A stretch of 64,000 nucleotides of DNA, taken from contig CAIVZM010000063.1 of the NCBI GenBank assembly GCA_903910385.1, forward strand, positions 62,001 through 126,000, written 5' to 3'. The translations under genes were made by a program, and so were the position numbers. Numbering within the stretch: the stretch's first letter is position 1; each line of letters starts with the position of its first letter. Shown here piece by piece: positions 37,994-47,388 of the stretch. Origin of the DNA: an uncultured Armatimonadota bacterium (lineage in GTDB: Bacteria; Armatimonadota; Armatimonadia; Armatimonadales; Armatimonadaceae). The notes under the pieces are model-generated. The model had not been told where the DNA came from. It searched no databases and saw only the letters and a program-made list of their open reading frames with translations.

Positions 37994-39007
37994 CTACCGG
38001 GGAACCGCAATCTTTTCTAAAGCTTCTTCGATTATCTGTGATGCGGAAAGCCCGCCATAACGGGATTTGGCATCTAATTGCACCCGATGAGCGAGAACCG
38101 GTACAGCGAGCGCCCGCACGTCTTCCGGCAGGGCGAAACTGCGGTTTTCCAGTCTCGCCCGCGCCTGCGCCATACGATACAACATCAGTGAACCGCGCGG
38201 AGAAACGCCCAATCGCAAACGGGCATCCTGACGGGTCGATTCGATGACGCGTAACAGATATTCGGTTACGGCGCGGTCGACGCGCACGCCTTTGACCTGC
38301 TCCTGCAAGGCGACAATCTCCCGTGTGGTCAATACCGGGCGCAACTCCTCCAGCGGATCGCTGTCGTTACGCGCGGTAAGAATATCGAATTCGTCCTCAA
38401 TCTCAGGGTATCCCAGAGTGACACGCACGGCGAACCGGTCTAGTTGCGCTTCCGGCAGAGGATATGTCCCGGCATAGTCCGAGGGGTTTTGCGTCGCCAG
38501 TACCAGAAACGGGCGAGGTAACGCCCGGCGTTCTCCCTCGACGGTTACCTGTCCTTCGCTCATCGTTTCCAGCAGAGCGGACTGCGTGCGCGGGGAAGTG
38601 CGGTTGATTTCATCCGCCAGCAAGACATTGGTAAAGACCGGGCCTTCACGGTAAGTAAAGGAACCATCCTGAGGATTATAAAAACTGCTTCCGGTGACAT
38701 CTGCAGGCAACAGGTCGGGAGTAAACTGGATACGTCGAAATTCGCCATCGATAGAGCGGGCGAGCGCTTTCGCCAGTGTGGTTTTGCCCGTTCCTGGCAC
38801 ATCCTCCAGAAGCGCATGGCCGCCGGACAGCAACGCGGTAAGAAGCAACCGGATTGCTTGAGGCTTACCCTTGATGACCGAAGAAAGGTTTCGCTCCAGC
38901 GACTGTATCTGGTCGGTAAACGCGCCATCGTTATTTTCGCTCTCGTTCACTTCGGCGGTAGTGTCTGTCGGTATCGGTTTCTCCGATGCTAAAGTGGAAA
39001 AAGTCAT
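37994..39007 (-). CDS. MoxR-family AAA+ ATPase
   Basis: Chaperone-like ATPase, 338 residues or slightly fewer. Walker A ALLEDVPGTGKTTLAKALA, Walker B NVLLADEINRT, sensor 1 VLATQNP and the C-terminal lid with RLGVSPRGSLMLYRMAQARA. MoxR proteins assist maturation of partner complexes, often together with DUF58/VWA proteins and transglutaminases, exactly the genes just upstream. ATG 39007 shares a base with the preceding stop (TGATG); a TTG one codon earlier is less likely. Last gene of a four-gene operon. Confidence 0.93.
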   Translation of the reverse strand: MTFSTLASEKPIPTDTTAEVNESENNDGAFTDQIQSLERNLSSVIKGKPQAIRLLLTALLSGGHALLEDVPGTGKTTLAKALARSIDGEFRRIQFTPDLLPADVTGSSFYNPQDGSFTYREGPVFTNVLLADEINRTSPRTQSALLETMSEGQVTVEGERRALPRPFLVLATQNPSDYAGTYPLPEAQLDRFAVRVTLGYPEIEDEFDILTARNDSDPLEELRPVLTTREIVALQEQVKGVRVDRAVTEYLLRVIESTRQDARLRLGVSPRGSLMLYRMAQARARLENRSFALPEDVRALAVPVLAHRVQLDAKSRYGGLSASQIIEEALEKIAVPR

Positions 39008-41025
39008 CAAGATTTGGAGTCTACGCTTTCTCTGCTATCGTGTTCCAGGCTTTCCACCAGGTCACGCAAGATCTCTACTTGCTTTGCGCTCATCTCGTTC
39101 CCAAAGCGAGCGATGTTGTAATTATCCGCGAATTCGCGCCCGCGTTCCGCCAGAATGGGGTTTTTCGTCTCCAGTTCCGCCAGATATTCCATATACGGAA
39201 GCGTTTCCGGAAACGGGAATCCTCGCTTCAAAAAATTCATCTCGAAGCGACGCGCAAGGTTGGCAAGCGCTTCCGCAGGCGGCTCGTAGCCATCTGTCGG
39301 CGGCGGGATTCCCGCCCGCCGTCGGTTTCTCGCATAGAGGTAGGCGACGATACCGAAGCCGGACAGAGCAAGTGCGACATAGGAAACTTCTATGGGCAGA
39401 TGTGTCATATAGTTCCAGAGCGCCTGCCAGGTATCCTGAATCTTCTCCCAGCTACGGCGCCACCATTCCACGCTATCCTCTCCGGCGCTGCCCGGACGCC
39501 CATCGCCGGGAGTCGCTTCGACCACAACCCATCCGATGCCATCGATCCATGCCTCACACCAGGCGTGTGCATCCCGCGCCCGGACGATAGCATCCTTCTC
39601 TCCTGCTCCTTCGTGGACGTAATAACCTGTGACATAACGCGCCGGGACGCCGACGCACCGTAACAGGAGGGTCGCCGACGTCGCGAAATACTCACAGTGC
39701 GCCGACGCTTTCGGTTCTTGCAGCAGAAAACCGGCAATCGGATCGGGAGTTTTCGGCGAATAGGTCGAACTGTACGAGTGGTTCGAAATCAGGTAAGACT
39801 CTATAGCCGCCGCTTTTTGTCGGTCTGTTGGCGCATCGGAGACAATACCTTCCGCCAGCGCTTTGACGCGCGGTTCGAAATCCTGCGGCAGTTGCAAGCA
39901 CGACTTCCGGTAAGCGCTCGTCTTTCCCGTCGCCAGATTCGGTGTCGCCAGCGCTCCCTGAAAGTTCTCCTTTGTGACCACTGTTACCGAGTACTCGAAG
40001 GGAGGCCGAGCGCGGGTGCGGATTGGGCCGCCGGTATCCCTCGCCCACTCCAGGTCCGAAGCATCTCCCGGATTGACGGAAGCGGTCTGGAGCGGAATAA
40101 AGAGAAGGGGATTATTCGCAACAAGACGGGTCACTGCCATGGTTACTTTATCTTCCGGGGAAGCATCCGTCGCGGCGGTCAACCGGGAAGCGTCTGTGGT
40201 CTGGTAGTTGCGTTCCGAGAAAGCGGGTGACCATGACCCACTGTTGTATGTGTCGAAGGCGAGCCCTTTCAGGTGGGAATCGCCGATGAAATTGCTGATA
40301 CGCAGAACGCGGGCATTGGAACCACGTAGATCGAACGTTTCGCCCAGATGCGGCGTCGCCGCCATGCCTGTCCCTTCGCGTTGACGCTGATACGATGCTA
40401 ACTGGTCTCCGTATTCATTGAGGCGGCTCTTATTCACATAGACGGTGGCATAGCCACTGAACCCCATAAGGAACGCCAGCCCCAGAAAAATCAAACGTGG
40501 CCCCAGCGAACGCCCGGCTTGCGGACGTTCCCGGTACGTCAGAGCGGTTGTCGCGATACTGAGAATATACAGCGGAGCGATCAGGCGGATATATCGTTCT
40601 TCGAAAGTATTGGTTGCCGATAAAAAGAGCAGACCGGAAAAAAGGACGACGAACATCGTACTCTTCGTCGTATCCGGTTCCTTCCACCAGAAGCGCAATG
40701 TCATTTCCATCGCCCATATCTGGCCGAAGATGTTGCGAATATGGGAAGTTCCGAGGGCGAAATCTCCCTCGGTTTCCGGAGTGATCAGATAGATACTGAA
40801 GATCAGAAACGCCCGTAATAACCATGGGAAAACGCCTCCTGCCTCCAATCGCGCCGGAATATAATACGATGCCACAATCAGAAGGAGATAAACCGGAATC
40901 AGCGGGAGAGGCCCCGCCGTCAGGTACAGCGCCGCCAGAGCGAAGGCGGCGGTAGCGGCGACCGCGTACGGCAACCGGGTCGCAGGCGCCGGACGAGGGC
41001 TGGAGATGGGAAGTGGAGCGGTCAC
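39007..41025 (-). CDS. Transglutaminase-domain membrane protein (TgpA type)
   Basis: 672 residues. N-terminal half: several TM helices (DUF3488-like). A periplasmic transglutaminase core follows with the Cys in HCEYFATSATLLLRCVGVPARYVTGYY (about 444) and His in RARDAHAWCEAW (about 487). The third triad position reads VVVEATPGDG, with Glu where Asp is usual (DxTP). One more TM helix near 555 and a DUF4129-like C-terminal tail complete it. Family members (P. aeruginosa TgpA) are needed for growth but have no settled substrate. GTG start overlaps the DUF58 stop. Confidence 0.9.
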   Translation of the reverse strand: MTAPLPISSPRPAPATRLPYAVAATAAFALAALYLTAGPLPLIPVYLLLIVASYYIPARLEAGGVFPWLLRAFLIFSIYLITPETEGDFALGTSHIRNIFGQIWAMEMTLRFWWKEPDTTKSTMFVVLFSGLLFLSATNTFEERYIRLIAPLYILSIATTALTYRERPQAGRSLGPRLIFLGLAFLMGFSGYATVYVNKSRLNEYGDQLASYQRQREGTGMAATPHLGETFDLRGSNARVLRISNFIGDSHLKGLAFDTYNSGSWSPAFSERNYQTTDASRLTAATDASPEDKVTMAVTRLVANNPLLFIPLQTASVNPGDASDLEWARDTGGPIRTRARPPFEYSVTVVTKENFQGALATPNLATGKTSAYRKSCLQLPQDFEPRVKALAEGIVSDAPTDRQKAAAIESYLISNHSYSSTYSPKTPDPIAGFLLQEPKASAHCEYFATSATLLLRCVGVPARYVTGYYVHEGAGEKDAIVRARDAHAWCEAWIDGIGWVVVEATPGDGRPGSAGEDSVEWWRRSWEKIQDTWQALWNYMTHLPIEVSYVALALSGFGIVAYLYARNRRRAGIPPPTDGYEPPAEALANLARRFEMNFLKRGFPFPETLPYMEYLAELETKNPILAERGREFADNYNIARFGNEMSAKQVEILRDLVESLEHDSRESVDSKS

Positions 41026-42359
41026 AGGAATTCGACTCCTCCCTCGAAAGTGTCTGCGGAGATAACGCTCAGATAGTGTTCGGAAACCGGTTCCAGAACG
41101 CCGCGAGGCGGAGTGACGATCACCTTGACGCCGATGCCGCTTTGTCGAAGGTTTTGTACAAAGTCCTGTTGTCTGGATTCGTATTTCAGGAAGATACAGA
41201 TGATCGTCGTCAACGTCTCTTGAATCGCCTGAATCTGCGGCTCGATAACGCTTAACGGGTCGGAACCGCTGGTTGTGACCATCGCCAGAATGTCCAGAAT
41301 CTCATCCTCAAAGGAATTTCCTACGGAGACAGGATACACATCCGGACCGGCGGCAAAAGCATCCACAATGTATTCGCCTGTCGCCAGATGGTGGGCGATG
41401 GTGGCGGTAATGGAGACCGCTCGTTCAAATGCCGCTTCGTGTTCCGTCTTGACTTTACCGCGAAGGTTCGTCGGGACATGCGTATCCAGAACGAGGGCGA
41501 CCCGTTGAAAAAACTCCTCGCGCCATTCGCGCACAATGGGACTGCCAGCCATACGGGCGGTGGTACGCCAGTCGATATCTCGCAATCGGTCGCCGGCGCG
41601 GTATTCACGATTCCCCAGCAGTTCCATAGAATCACCATGACGTCCGGCAAGCGCGACCCCGCCGGGGTGATATTTTTGCCCGGTCGGAATTTCAATCCGT
41701 CGAAGTGGGGCGATGGCGGGGCGAACCAGAATTTTATGGTCTTCCCAGTATGGCGTGTAGGAATTCATCAGACCGAACGGAAAGTCCGTTTCTACGCGAT
41801 AGCCCCGTAAAAGGTATTCGCCACGTTTTGGGCAACGAACGCCCAGACGAACGCGCCTGATCTCCCCCGAAACCATCGTTCCCAGTGGCGTTCCCTGCGG
41901 CGCGACCGCATCCAGCGCCAGAGGCAGTTTTGTCGGAAGCAGATTCCAGTCGTATCCGGTCAATTTCCCCTGATTGGCGACCTCCGCTTCGATCTGCAAT
42001 ATCTCGCCCGCCGCTACCCGGTTTCCATGACGGATATGCAGTCGGTATCGCGGTTTGGTCAGATAGACGGTTCCTTCGGCTACCGCCCATAGCGCGGCGG
42101 CGTATAACGCGGGAATATACGCCTGAATTTCCAGCGTCATCGCCCCGTTGAATACCAGAAGGAAGGTGACAAAGGCGAACCAGCGCCCCGACCGAGTCAA
42201 TCGCAGGAACCAGTACCGCCAGACCGCCCGCGATAATCCTCCCAGAAAGTACGGATGTTGCGAAATATCCTTTGTGGAGTCCGTTGGCAGTGATTTCGAG
42301 GCGGCGAGATCGACGGTATACGCCCTTTTCCACCATGAGGTAGTAGTAATTGAAGCCAT
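41022..42359 (-). CDS. DUF58 domain protein (VWA-like, MoxR partner)
   Basis: 445 residues. Two TM helices around residues 60-100, then a beta-rich segment, and the DUF58 core REYRAGDRLRDIDWRTTARMAGSPIVREW followed by a VWA-like strand VALVLDTHVP with a metal-site-like Asp. Usual companion of MoxR ATPases and transglutaminases. It is the second gene of the operon, 37 bp after the propeller/TPR protein gene, and overlaps the transglutaminase gene by 4 nt. Confidence 0.9.
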   Translation of the reverse strand: MASITTTSWWKRAYTVDLAASKSLPTDSTKDISQHPYFLGGLSRAVWRYWFLRLTRSGRWFAFVTFLLVFNGAMTLEIQAYIPALYAAALWAVAEGTVYLTKPRYRLHIRHGNRVAAGEILQIEAEVANQGKLTGYDWNLLPTKLPLALDAVAPQGTPLGTMVSGEIRRVRLGVRCPKRGEYLLRGYRVETDFPFGLMNSYTPYWEDHKILVRPAIAPLRRIEIPTGQKYHPGGVALAGRHGDSMELLGNREYRAGDRLRDIDWRTTARMAGSPIVREWREEFFQRVALVLDTHVPTNLRGKVKTEHEAAFERAVSITATIAHHLATGEYIVDAFAAGPDVYPVSVGNSFEDEILDILAMVTTSGSDPLSVIEPQIQAIQETLTTIICIFLKYESRQQDFVQNLRQSGIGVKVIVTPPRGVLEPVSEHYLSVISADTFEGGVEFL

Positions 42360-42396
42360 GATTAGTATCAGCCGCCGTTATCCTGATTATTCTAAA

Positions 42397-44076
42397 TTAT
42401 TCTAACCGGGTGAAGCGGTCGTTGAGTTGCGTATTTTGCAGAAAGCTCTGTGCATAAGATATTTTTTGTAACGCTTCCGGGTGCGCCGGGTCCAGACGCA
42501 AGATTTTCTTGAACTGAAACAACGCGGCGGCGTACTGACGCTGTTGATATAATGCATTTCCCACCGATAACGCTTCGCCGATTCGCGCCGCATGCAACAG
42601 GTCTCTGACCGCTTCCCAAGAGGCTCCCTGTTTCCCCGCTTTGGATAGAGAGACGATAGCGGCGGCGAATTCTCCAGCGACGATATGGTGATGCGCCTGA
42701 TCCAGAGCGGATGCCGTCGAACGTTGGAGAACGGCGGCGAGGGCTTCGCGAGCTTCCTGATTCAATGGGTCCGCCTCGATGGCGGCCCGGAAATGGGTTT
42801 CCGCGACAATCAAATCGTTACTCACAAACGCCGCCTGTCCCATTTCCATAGAAGATGCGACCCAGGCGCGTCGTAACTCGTGGCGCCGATGCATCATTTC
42901 CAGATTGAAGGGAGCGATGCTCAAAAATGCGCCGAGGCGTTCGTCAGCGCTGGCGAAATCCTGAAGGCGCTCCGACAATTCTGCGGCGGCGACGGTTTGT
43001 GCCTGAAAGACTTGCAGGGCGTCCTGTAAAGCGCGGCAAGCGTCGGCATCGGCGGGCGAATCCCGCAAATGTAGGGCGAGGAGTTCCGCCGTTGCGCGGG
43101 CGTTTCCCTGATTCCGCAGCGCTTCCGCCTGCGCACGCAAGGAAGTTCCGCTTTCCCGGGTCTGTCCTTCGCCCGGGTGTAGGGCGTAGGCGGCGATAGA
43201 ACCATCACGCAGGGTCACCGCTGCTGATTTTCCGTCTGCGGAAAGAGCGATCCCCGTCGGACGCGCCGTGTCGAATTCGATATCCCATACCGGTAAACCC
43301 TGCCCGGAAAGGAAAATGAGCCGACCGGATGTATCGGAGTCCCGTAAAAGCGCCGCTGTCGTTTCTCCAGTCGAATCCATCGCGATTTCGGTGACCGGGG
43401 CGTCAAAATCGGTGAACCAGAGTAATCCGCCTTCGCTGTCGAGCGCCCCGACGCCTTCATCGGTGGCGAAGATAGTTCGCGCCGGGCCGATTGTGGCGAT
43501 AGCGCGAAGTGGGGACTCTTGCCGGTGTCGTAATACGGTGGCGCGAGAGGAGTCCATCAGGTCAATTTCTCCCGTCGCTCCTGCGACGGCGATAAACTCT
43601 CCCTTGCGGCTGACGCTCAACCGAGTCACAGCGTAGGGCATGTCTTTCGTCCACAGGGAACGCCCACTCATTTCGCCCAGTGCGAGTGAGTACCCGGATG
43701 CCATCATATCCGAGTAGGCGACGGCGAAGCGTTTTCCATCCTCCGCCAGAGAAATATCCGCATACGCAACGCGTCTGTCAGACATGAAGCGACTTTTGCG
43801 TCCTTCGCAGAAGAGGTAGACATCATCGTCGGTGATCCCGAGCCAGGATTCTCCATTGCCTGCGATTTCCAGTTTACGCAGCGTTTCGACACTGAAGGTC
43901 TTTTGAACGACGGCGGCGCTCTGGCTGAAACGGACGATATGCGAGGTTCGCGCTTCTATCTCGTCCGGAGCGGACGCAAAAACATCCCCGTCGTCATCGA
44001 CGGAATAGCGTGAGAGGGGAGCGACGCCCCGCGCCCGTCGCATAAATCGTAAGTCAATATTGGCAATCTCCGCCAT
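42397..44076 (-). CDS. Propeller (WD40/quinoprotein-like) plus TPR protein heading the MoxR operon
   Basis: About 559 residues from ATG 44076 (MAEIANIDLRFM); an in-frame ATG at 44175 is possible but lacks a ribosome site. Residues roughly 50-340 form degenerate propeller blades (ISLAEDGKRFAVAYSD, LSVSRKGEFIAVAGATGEIDLMD, IALSADGKSAAVTLRDGSIAAYAL). The second half is helical with TPR-like units, clearest in ALYQQRQYAAALFQFKKILRLDPAHPEAL. No signal peptide, so presumably cytoplasmic and a scaffold. Its position directly upstream of DUF58-TgpA-MoxR suggests it serves the same complex; function unknown. Confidence 0.82.
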   Translation of the reverse strand: MAEIANIDLRFMRRARGVAPLSRYSVDDDGDVFASAPDEIEARTSHIVRFSQSAAVVQKTFSVETLRKLEIAGNGESWLGITDDDVYLFCEGRKSRFMSDRRVAYADISLAEDGKRFAVAYSDMMASGYSLALGEMSGRSLWTKDMPYAVTRLSVSRKGEFIAVAGATGEIDLMDSSRATVLRHRQESPLRAIATIGPARTIFATDEGVGALDSEGGLLWFTDFDAPVTEIAMDSTGETTAALLRDSDTSGRLIFLSGQGLPVWDIEFDTARPTGIALSADGKSAAVTLRDGSIAAYALHPGEGQTRESGTSLRAQAEALRNQGNARATAELLALHLRDSPADADACRALQDALQVFQAQTVAAAELSERLQDFASADERLGAFLSIAPFNLEMMHRRHELRRAWVASSMEMGQAAFVSNDLIVAETHFRAAIEADPLNQEAREALAAVLQRSTASALDQAHHHIVAGEFAAAIVSLSKAGKQGASWEAVRDLLHAARIGEALSVGNALYQQRQYAAALFQFKKILRLDPAHPEALQKISYAQSFLQNTQLNDRFTRLE

Positions 44077-44286
44077 CGGGTAAAACTTTCTCCGGAAGTA
44101 TGTCGCCTGAAAGTCATGGAAGCGAACTTCTGAGCCGCCTGTCGCGTATGTAAGGAACGGAACGCGGCATTGCAACTTATCGCATTGACGCTTATTTTTC
44201 TCTATGATACACTATTCGCCGTCTCACTCACTGTACGAAGCAAAAAGTAAAAACGTGAGCGAAGAGGGCGGGAAGGCGCGATTGGA

Positions 44287-44508
44287 ATGCAGTTTCGCTG
44301 GTGGAACTCGTTTAACCTGCTGGGAATCATCCTGGTAGTTTTGGGCCTGGTCGGCGCACTGAGCCGGGGGCATTTTGTCTTCGATCCAGGTCGTGCGGTT
44401 AGCGGGTATGAATGGCTTATCTATCTGGTTGCGGGCGTTCTGATGCTGATCAACGGTTCTCTGCCGCCCGCTATTGTTCACACGTCGCAGGAAAACGACA
44501 AACGGTAA
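44287..44508 (+). CDS. Small two-helix membrane protein
   Basis: 73 residues with two hydrophobic segments (about 10-26 and 42-62) separated by a short polar loop, and a polar C-terminal tail. ATG 44287 follows GGAAGGCG. No family recognised. It is 44 bp upstream of another small gene on the same strand. Confidence 0.65.
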   Translation: MQFRWWNSFNLLGIILVVLGLVGALSRGHFVFDPGRAVSGYEWLIYLVAGVLMLINGSLPPAIVHTSQENDKR

Positions 44509-44552
44509 TATTTGCGGCGCGTCGACGCCCCGCCCCGCAAAGGAAATAATCT

Positions 44553-44813
44553 ATGACCATGCCTGTACAAACGACGGTCGAGCCGGATGAGGCTCCTGTC
44601 GAAGAAGTCCGGTGCGCCGAAACGAGCGTTCCCCTTCCTTCTATACCTTCCTGGTATGCTGATGTTAATGTGAAGTTTATCAGCCAGCAGGCCGCACGAA
44701 AGCATAACGCTCTGAATCCGACATTACTGGCGGAGGATGCAGGTCGTCTTCCCACAGTGGATTCGGAAGAAGCCGAACCGGCTATCGAAGAAATCGAACT
44801 CGAGGAAATCTAA
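44553..44813 (+). CDS. Small acidic protein of unknown function
   Basis: 86 residues, good ribosome site (AAAGGAAATAATCT before ATG). Acidic throughout, ending in EEIELEEI. After the TAA the same frame continues LEEEIAEDEE to a second stop at 44844-44846, as if the acidic tail had been cut by a recent stop codon or is extended by readthrough. The central segment with WYADVNVKFISQQAARKHNALNP could be the folded part. Not recognised. Confidence 0.65.
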   Translation: MTMPVQTTVEPDEAPVEEVRCAETSVPLPSIPSWYADVNVKFISQQAARKHNALNPTLLAEDAGRLPTVDSEEAEPAIEEIELEEI

Positions 44814-44852
44814 CTCGAAGAAGAAATCGCCGAAGACGAAGAATAAAAGAAA

Positions 44853-44897
44853 AAATTCCCCTTTTATCTCTCCGGGGAATTTCTCGGAGAGATAAAA
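44853..44897. terminator. Two overlapping alternative hairpins between convergent genes
   Basis: Stem A: AAATTCCCC (44853-44861) with GGGGAATTT (44874-44882); on the minus strand it is followed by further T residues and fits a terminator for the SDR gene. Stem B: 13 perfect pairs between 44862-44874 and 44885-44897 (TTTTATCTCTCCG). Because the arms interleave, only one can form at a time. Confidence 0.7.
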
Positions 44898-44905
44898 AGA
44901 AGCTT

Positions 44906-45691
44906 TTACCGCATTTCCTGTCCGCCGGTCACATTGATCGCCTGACCTGTCATATAGGCGGCGTCCTCCGAACAGAGGAATACCACCACCCCGGTGACAT
45001 CCTCATAGGTGCATCCCCGACCCAGCGGCACCTGTGACTCATAACGGGCGCGAACCTGCTCTTTAGTCAATCCCTGTGTTTTTCCGTACTGCTCGAAGAG
45101 CGAGTCCTGCCACAGCGTCCCATCCAGAAGGTTGCCGGGACAAACAGCGTTGACCCGTACGCCGTGAGGAGCGAGATCGAGCGCGATACTTTGCGTCAAC
45201 CCGATGCCGCCGAACTTGGACGCTGCATACGCGGAATTACGGAAGCTTCCCTTTTTCCCGCTTTTGGAATTGATCTGCACAATGCTTCCCGAACCCTGCA
45301 ATATCATCTGACGCGCCGCTGCCTGAGCGGAAAGGAAGTATCCGGTCAGATTGACATCGATCACTTTTTTCCAGTCCGTCAACTCGAATTCGGTAATATC
45401 CGCCGCTTTTAATATTCCGGCATTCGCTACCAGAATATCGAGTTTGCCGAACGCTTTTACGGCGGCGGTTACCATAGCGGCGCAATCCTGCGGGTTCGTG
45501 ATATCCGCTTGCATGCCCATAGCGCGTCGCCCGGTCTCCCCGGCGATCTTTTCGGCGGCGGCGGCGGCTTTTTCTGCGTTCATATCCGCCAGAACGACAT
45601 CCGCGCCTTCGCGGGCAAGGCGATTCGCAATCGCTTCGCCCAAACCCTGCGCCGCACCGGTTACAATCGCCGTTTTGCCTTCTAACTTCAT
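44906..45691 (-). CDS. Short-chain dehydrogenase, sorbitol-6-phosphate 2-dehydrogenase-like
   Basis: 261 residues from ATG 45691, which has AGGTG just before it inside the upstream stop region. SDR features: TGAAQGLGEAIAN cofactor loop, NAGI, catalytic Ser in VQINSKSGKKG and YAASK. The C-terminal half (CPGNLLDG, LTKEQVRARYESQVPLGRGC, YMTGQAINVTGGQEM) resembles SrlD rather than generic SDRs. It would oxidise a sugar alcohol phosphate to fructose-6-phosphate; substrate remains inference. Overlapping context with the preceding MDR gene supports a hexitol/sorbose pathway. Confidence 0.87.
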   Translation of the reverse strand: MKLEGKTAIVTGAAQGLGEAIANRLAREGADVVLADMNAEKAAAAAEKIAGETGRRAMGMQADITNPQDCAAMVTAAVKAFGKLDILVANAGILKAADITEFELTDWKKVIDVNLTGYFLSAQAAARQMILQGSGSIVQINSKSGKKGSFRNSAYAASKFGGIGLTQSIALDLAPHGVRVNAVCPGNLLDGTLWQDSLFEQYGKTQGLTKEQVRARYESQVPLGRGCTYEDVTGVVVFLCSEDAAYMTGQAINVTGGQEMR

Positions 45692-45698
45692 GGACACC

Positions 45699-47306
45699 TC
45701 AATTGTTTTGTGCGCCTGACAATAACGCCTCTTCCGCTTCCGCCGTCCAGAAGCGTCCATCACGCAGGAGTGCATAGACATCAGGACGAACCGATGCCAG
45801 ATCCGTCAGCGCAGTGAGGGGCAAATCTGGAATTTGCGGGAAAATGACGGTCTTGCCCGGGAAACGGCTGTCTTTCACGGCGGCAAGACCATCCCGGAAG
45901 GCGTTCAATCCGCCGATCGCGGCAAGACTATCTCCGGTCGCCAGTTGTCCTGATTCCAGCTTGATCAGAACTTCGCGCATATCGGCGATTGTCGAACCGG
46001 TCGTGCCGACGATACGGACATTTTTACGAACGATGTCCCCTATATCCAGAGTCGCGGTCACGCCACGCGCCACACCGGCAAAAATGTTCAGGATACCGTC
46101 CTGCGCCAACAGTGGGAAGGATTGCTCGATCGCCTCAACGCTCGGTACCATGATAACGACATCATCGAATCCGTTGGGAGCGATTGCGGAGAAATCGATC
46201 TCGGGTTCCGTTCGGACATTGACAAGGATCAATTCGACGCCGCGTGATTGCGCCAATGCCCCGAAGCGTTCTTTCACGGCTTTCAATCGTGCATCGTGGC
46301 GATCCGTACAGAGCAGGCGATGCGGCGGATGCGGCAGAGCGAGCGCCCGTTGAACGTGCATCATTCCCATCGGACCCGCCGCTCCGATGAACCACGTGAT
46401 TCCTCCGCCGCGTAATTCGCTACGGTCATTGCGATGCGGGCCGATATAGGCATGTCCATCATAATGGATACGCCCGACATCCACCTTGACCGGACGATCC
46501 AGCGGCACATCGAAGCGGAGATCGACCGCCGCGTTCCGGGCGAGCAGAGCGCACGTTTCCTCGAAGACTCTGGCTGTCGGCGTACCGTAGAAGACGGCGG
46601 AATAGTATCCCGAAGCGACGCCATTACCAGCATCTCCTTCTGTCGAGGGGCGAGGGACTTCCCCCGCGCCGTTCCAGAAGAGGACGCCTTCTGGCAAGTC
46701 CACCTGCGTCCCGCGCTTGCTGTTGACGAAAATTCCCGGTTGTTCCGCCTGCCACTCCCGCTCATGGCTCCAGTGGTAGGCGGCTTCGACGCAAGCCCAC
46801 GGCTCCACCAGAGCGGCTTCCGCATCATGGGTGGATTCCATCAGCGGAATGAGATAGTTACCCTCATCGCCTTCGATAACCTCGGACCCGATGATGCCGT
46901 ACTGGCTCATGCCCCCGGCGATTGCATAGCCGTATGCCATGCCGACGCCCTTATAGAAAATGTCCGCCTGAACGACGAAGCGTTGACCAACCGAAAATTC
47001 GCCACGGCGATTGTCTCCAACCTTGACTGCTGTCAGAGTCACTTCATGTCCCATGACGACGGGTTCTGTCTGGAGATTACGTCCCGCCAGACGCGGATGC
47101 TCACCGCCCAGCGCGATGATTTTAATATCCGAGTAGCAGATACCGCAGGCGTCGTGACGCACCAGTATTTCGTCCGGACCGGGTTCCGGCAACGGAACCT
47201 GCTCCGCCTTGCCGTCCCGCCCCACATTTTCCAGTCCCGCTCCGTATAGATGCCATCGCCAGTAGGTTTCTGGCGGATTTCCCTCAGCGCTCATTGAAAA
47301 TCTCAC
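45699..47306 (-). CDS. Zinc-type medium-chain dehydrogenase, L-sorbose-1-phosphate reductase-like, with insertion
   Basis: 535 residues, versus about 350-430 for usual MDR enzymes. The N-terminal GroES-like domain has the catalytic zinc region CGICYSDIK and GHEVTL; the nucleotide-binding part reads WFIGAAGPMGMMHVQRAL. Between about 195 and 310 there is extra sequence (FVNSKRGTQVDLPEGVLFWNGAGE...). The pairing with a sorbitol-6-phosphate-dehydrogenase-like SDR (7 bp gap, coupled) mirrors sorbose utilisation, where sorbose-1-phosphate is reduced to sorbitol-6-phosphate and then oxidised to fructose-6-phosphate. Start GTG 47306 or ATG 47294. Confidence 0.82.
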   Translation of the reverse strand: MRFSMSAEGNPPETYWRWHLYGAGLENVGRDGKAEQVPLPEPGPDEILVRHDACGICYSDIKIIALGGEHPRLAGRNLQTEPVVMGHEVTLTAVKVGDNRRGEFSVGQRFVVQADIFYKGVGMAYGYAIAGGMSQYGIIGSEVIEGDEGNYLIPLMESTHDAEAALVEPWACVEAAYHWSHEREWQAEQPGIFVNSKRGTQVDLPEGVLFWNGAGEVPRPSTEGDAGNGVASGYYSAVFYGTPTARVFEETCALLARNAAVDLRFDVPLDRPVKVDVGRIHYDGHAYIGPHRNDRSELRGGGITWFIGAAGPMGMMHVQRALALPHPPHRLLCTDRHDARLKAVKERFGALAQSRGVELILVNVRTEPEIDFSAIAPNGFDDVVIMVPSVEAIEQSFPLLAQDGILNIFAGVARGVTATLDIGDIVRKNVRIVGTTGSTIADMREVLIKLESGQLATGDSLAAIGGLNAFRDGLAAVKDSRFPGKTVIFPQIPDLPLTALTDLASVRPDVYALLRDGRFWTAEAEEALLSGAQNN

Positions 47307-47388
47307 TCCCGCCCTACCTGATTCGCCGCGATCATCTATTGTTCCTTGTCGTCAAGTTCGTCGTTGCAGGCGCGTAGATAGTCCGTAA

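Noticed and set aside
44906-45781. Longer SDR protein starting at 45781
   Set aside because: The extra 30 residues are antisense-like Arg/Lys-rich sequence inside the MDR gene; ATG 45691 starts at the standard SDR N-terminus.
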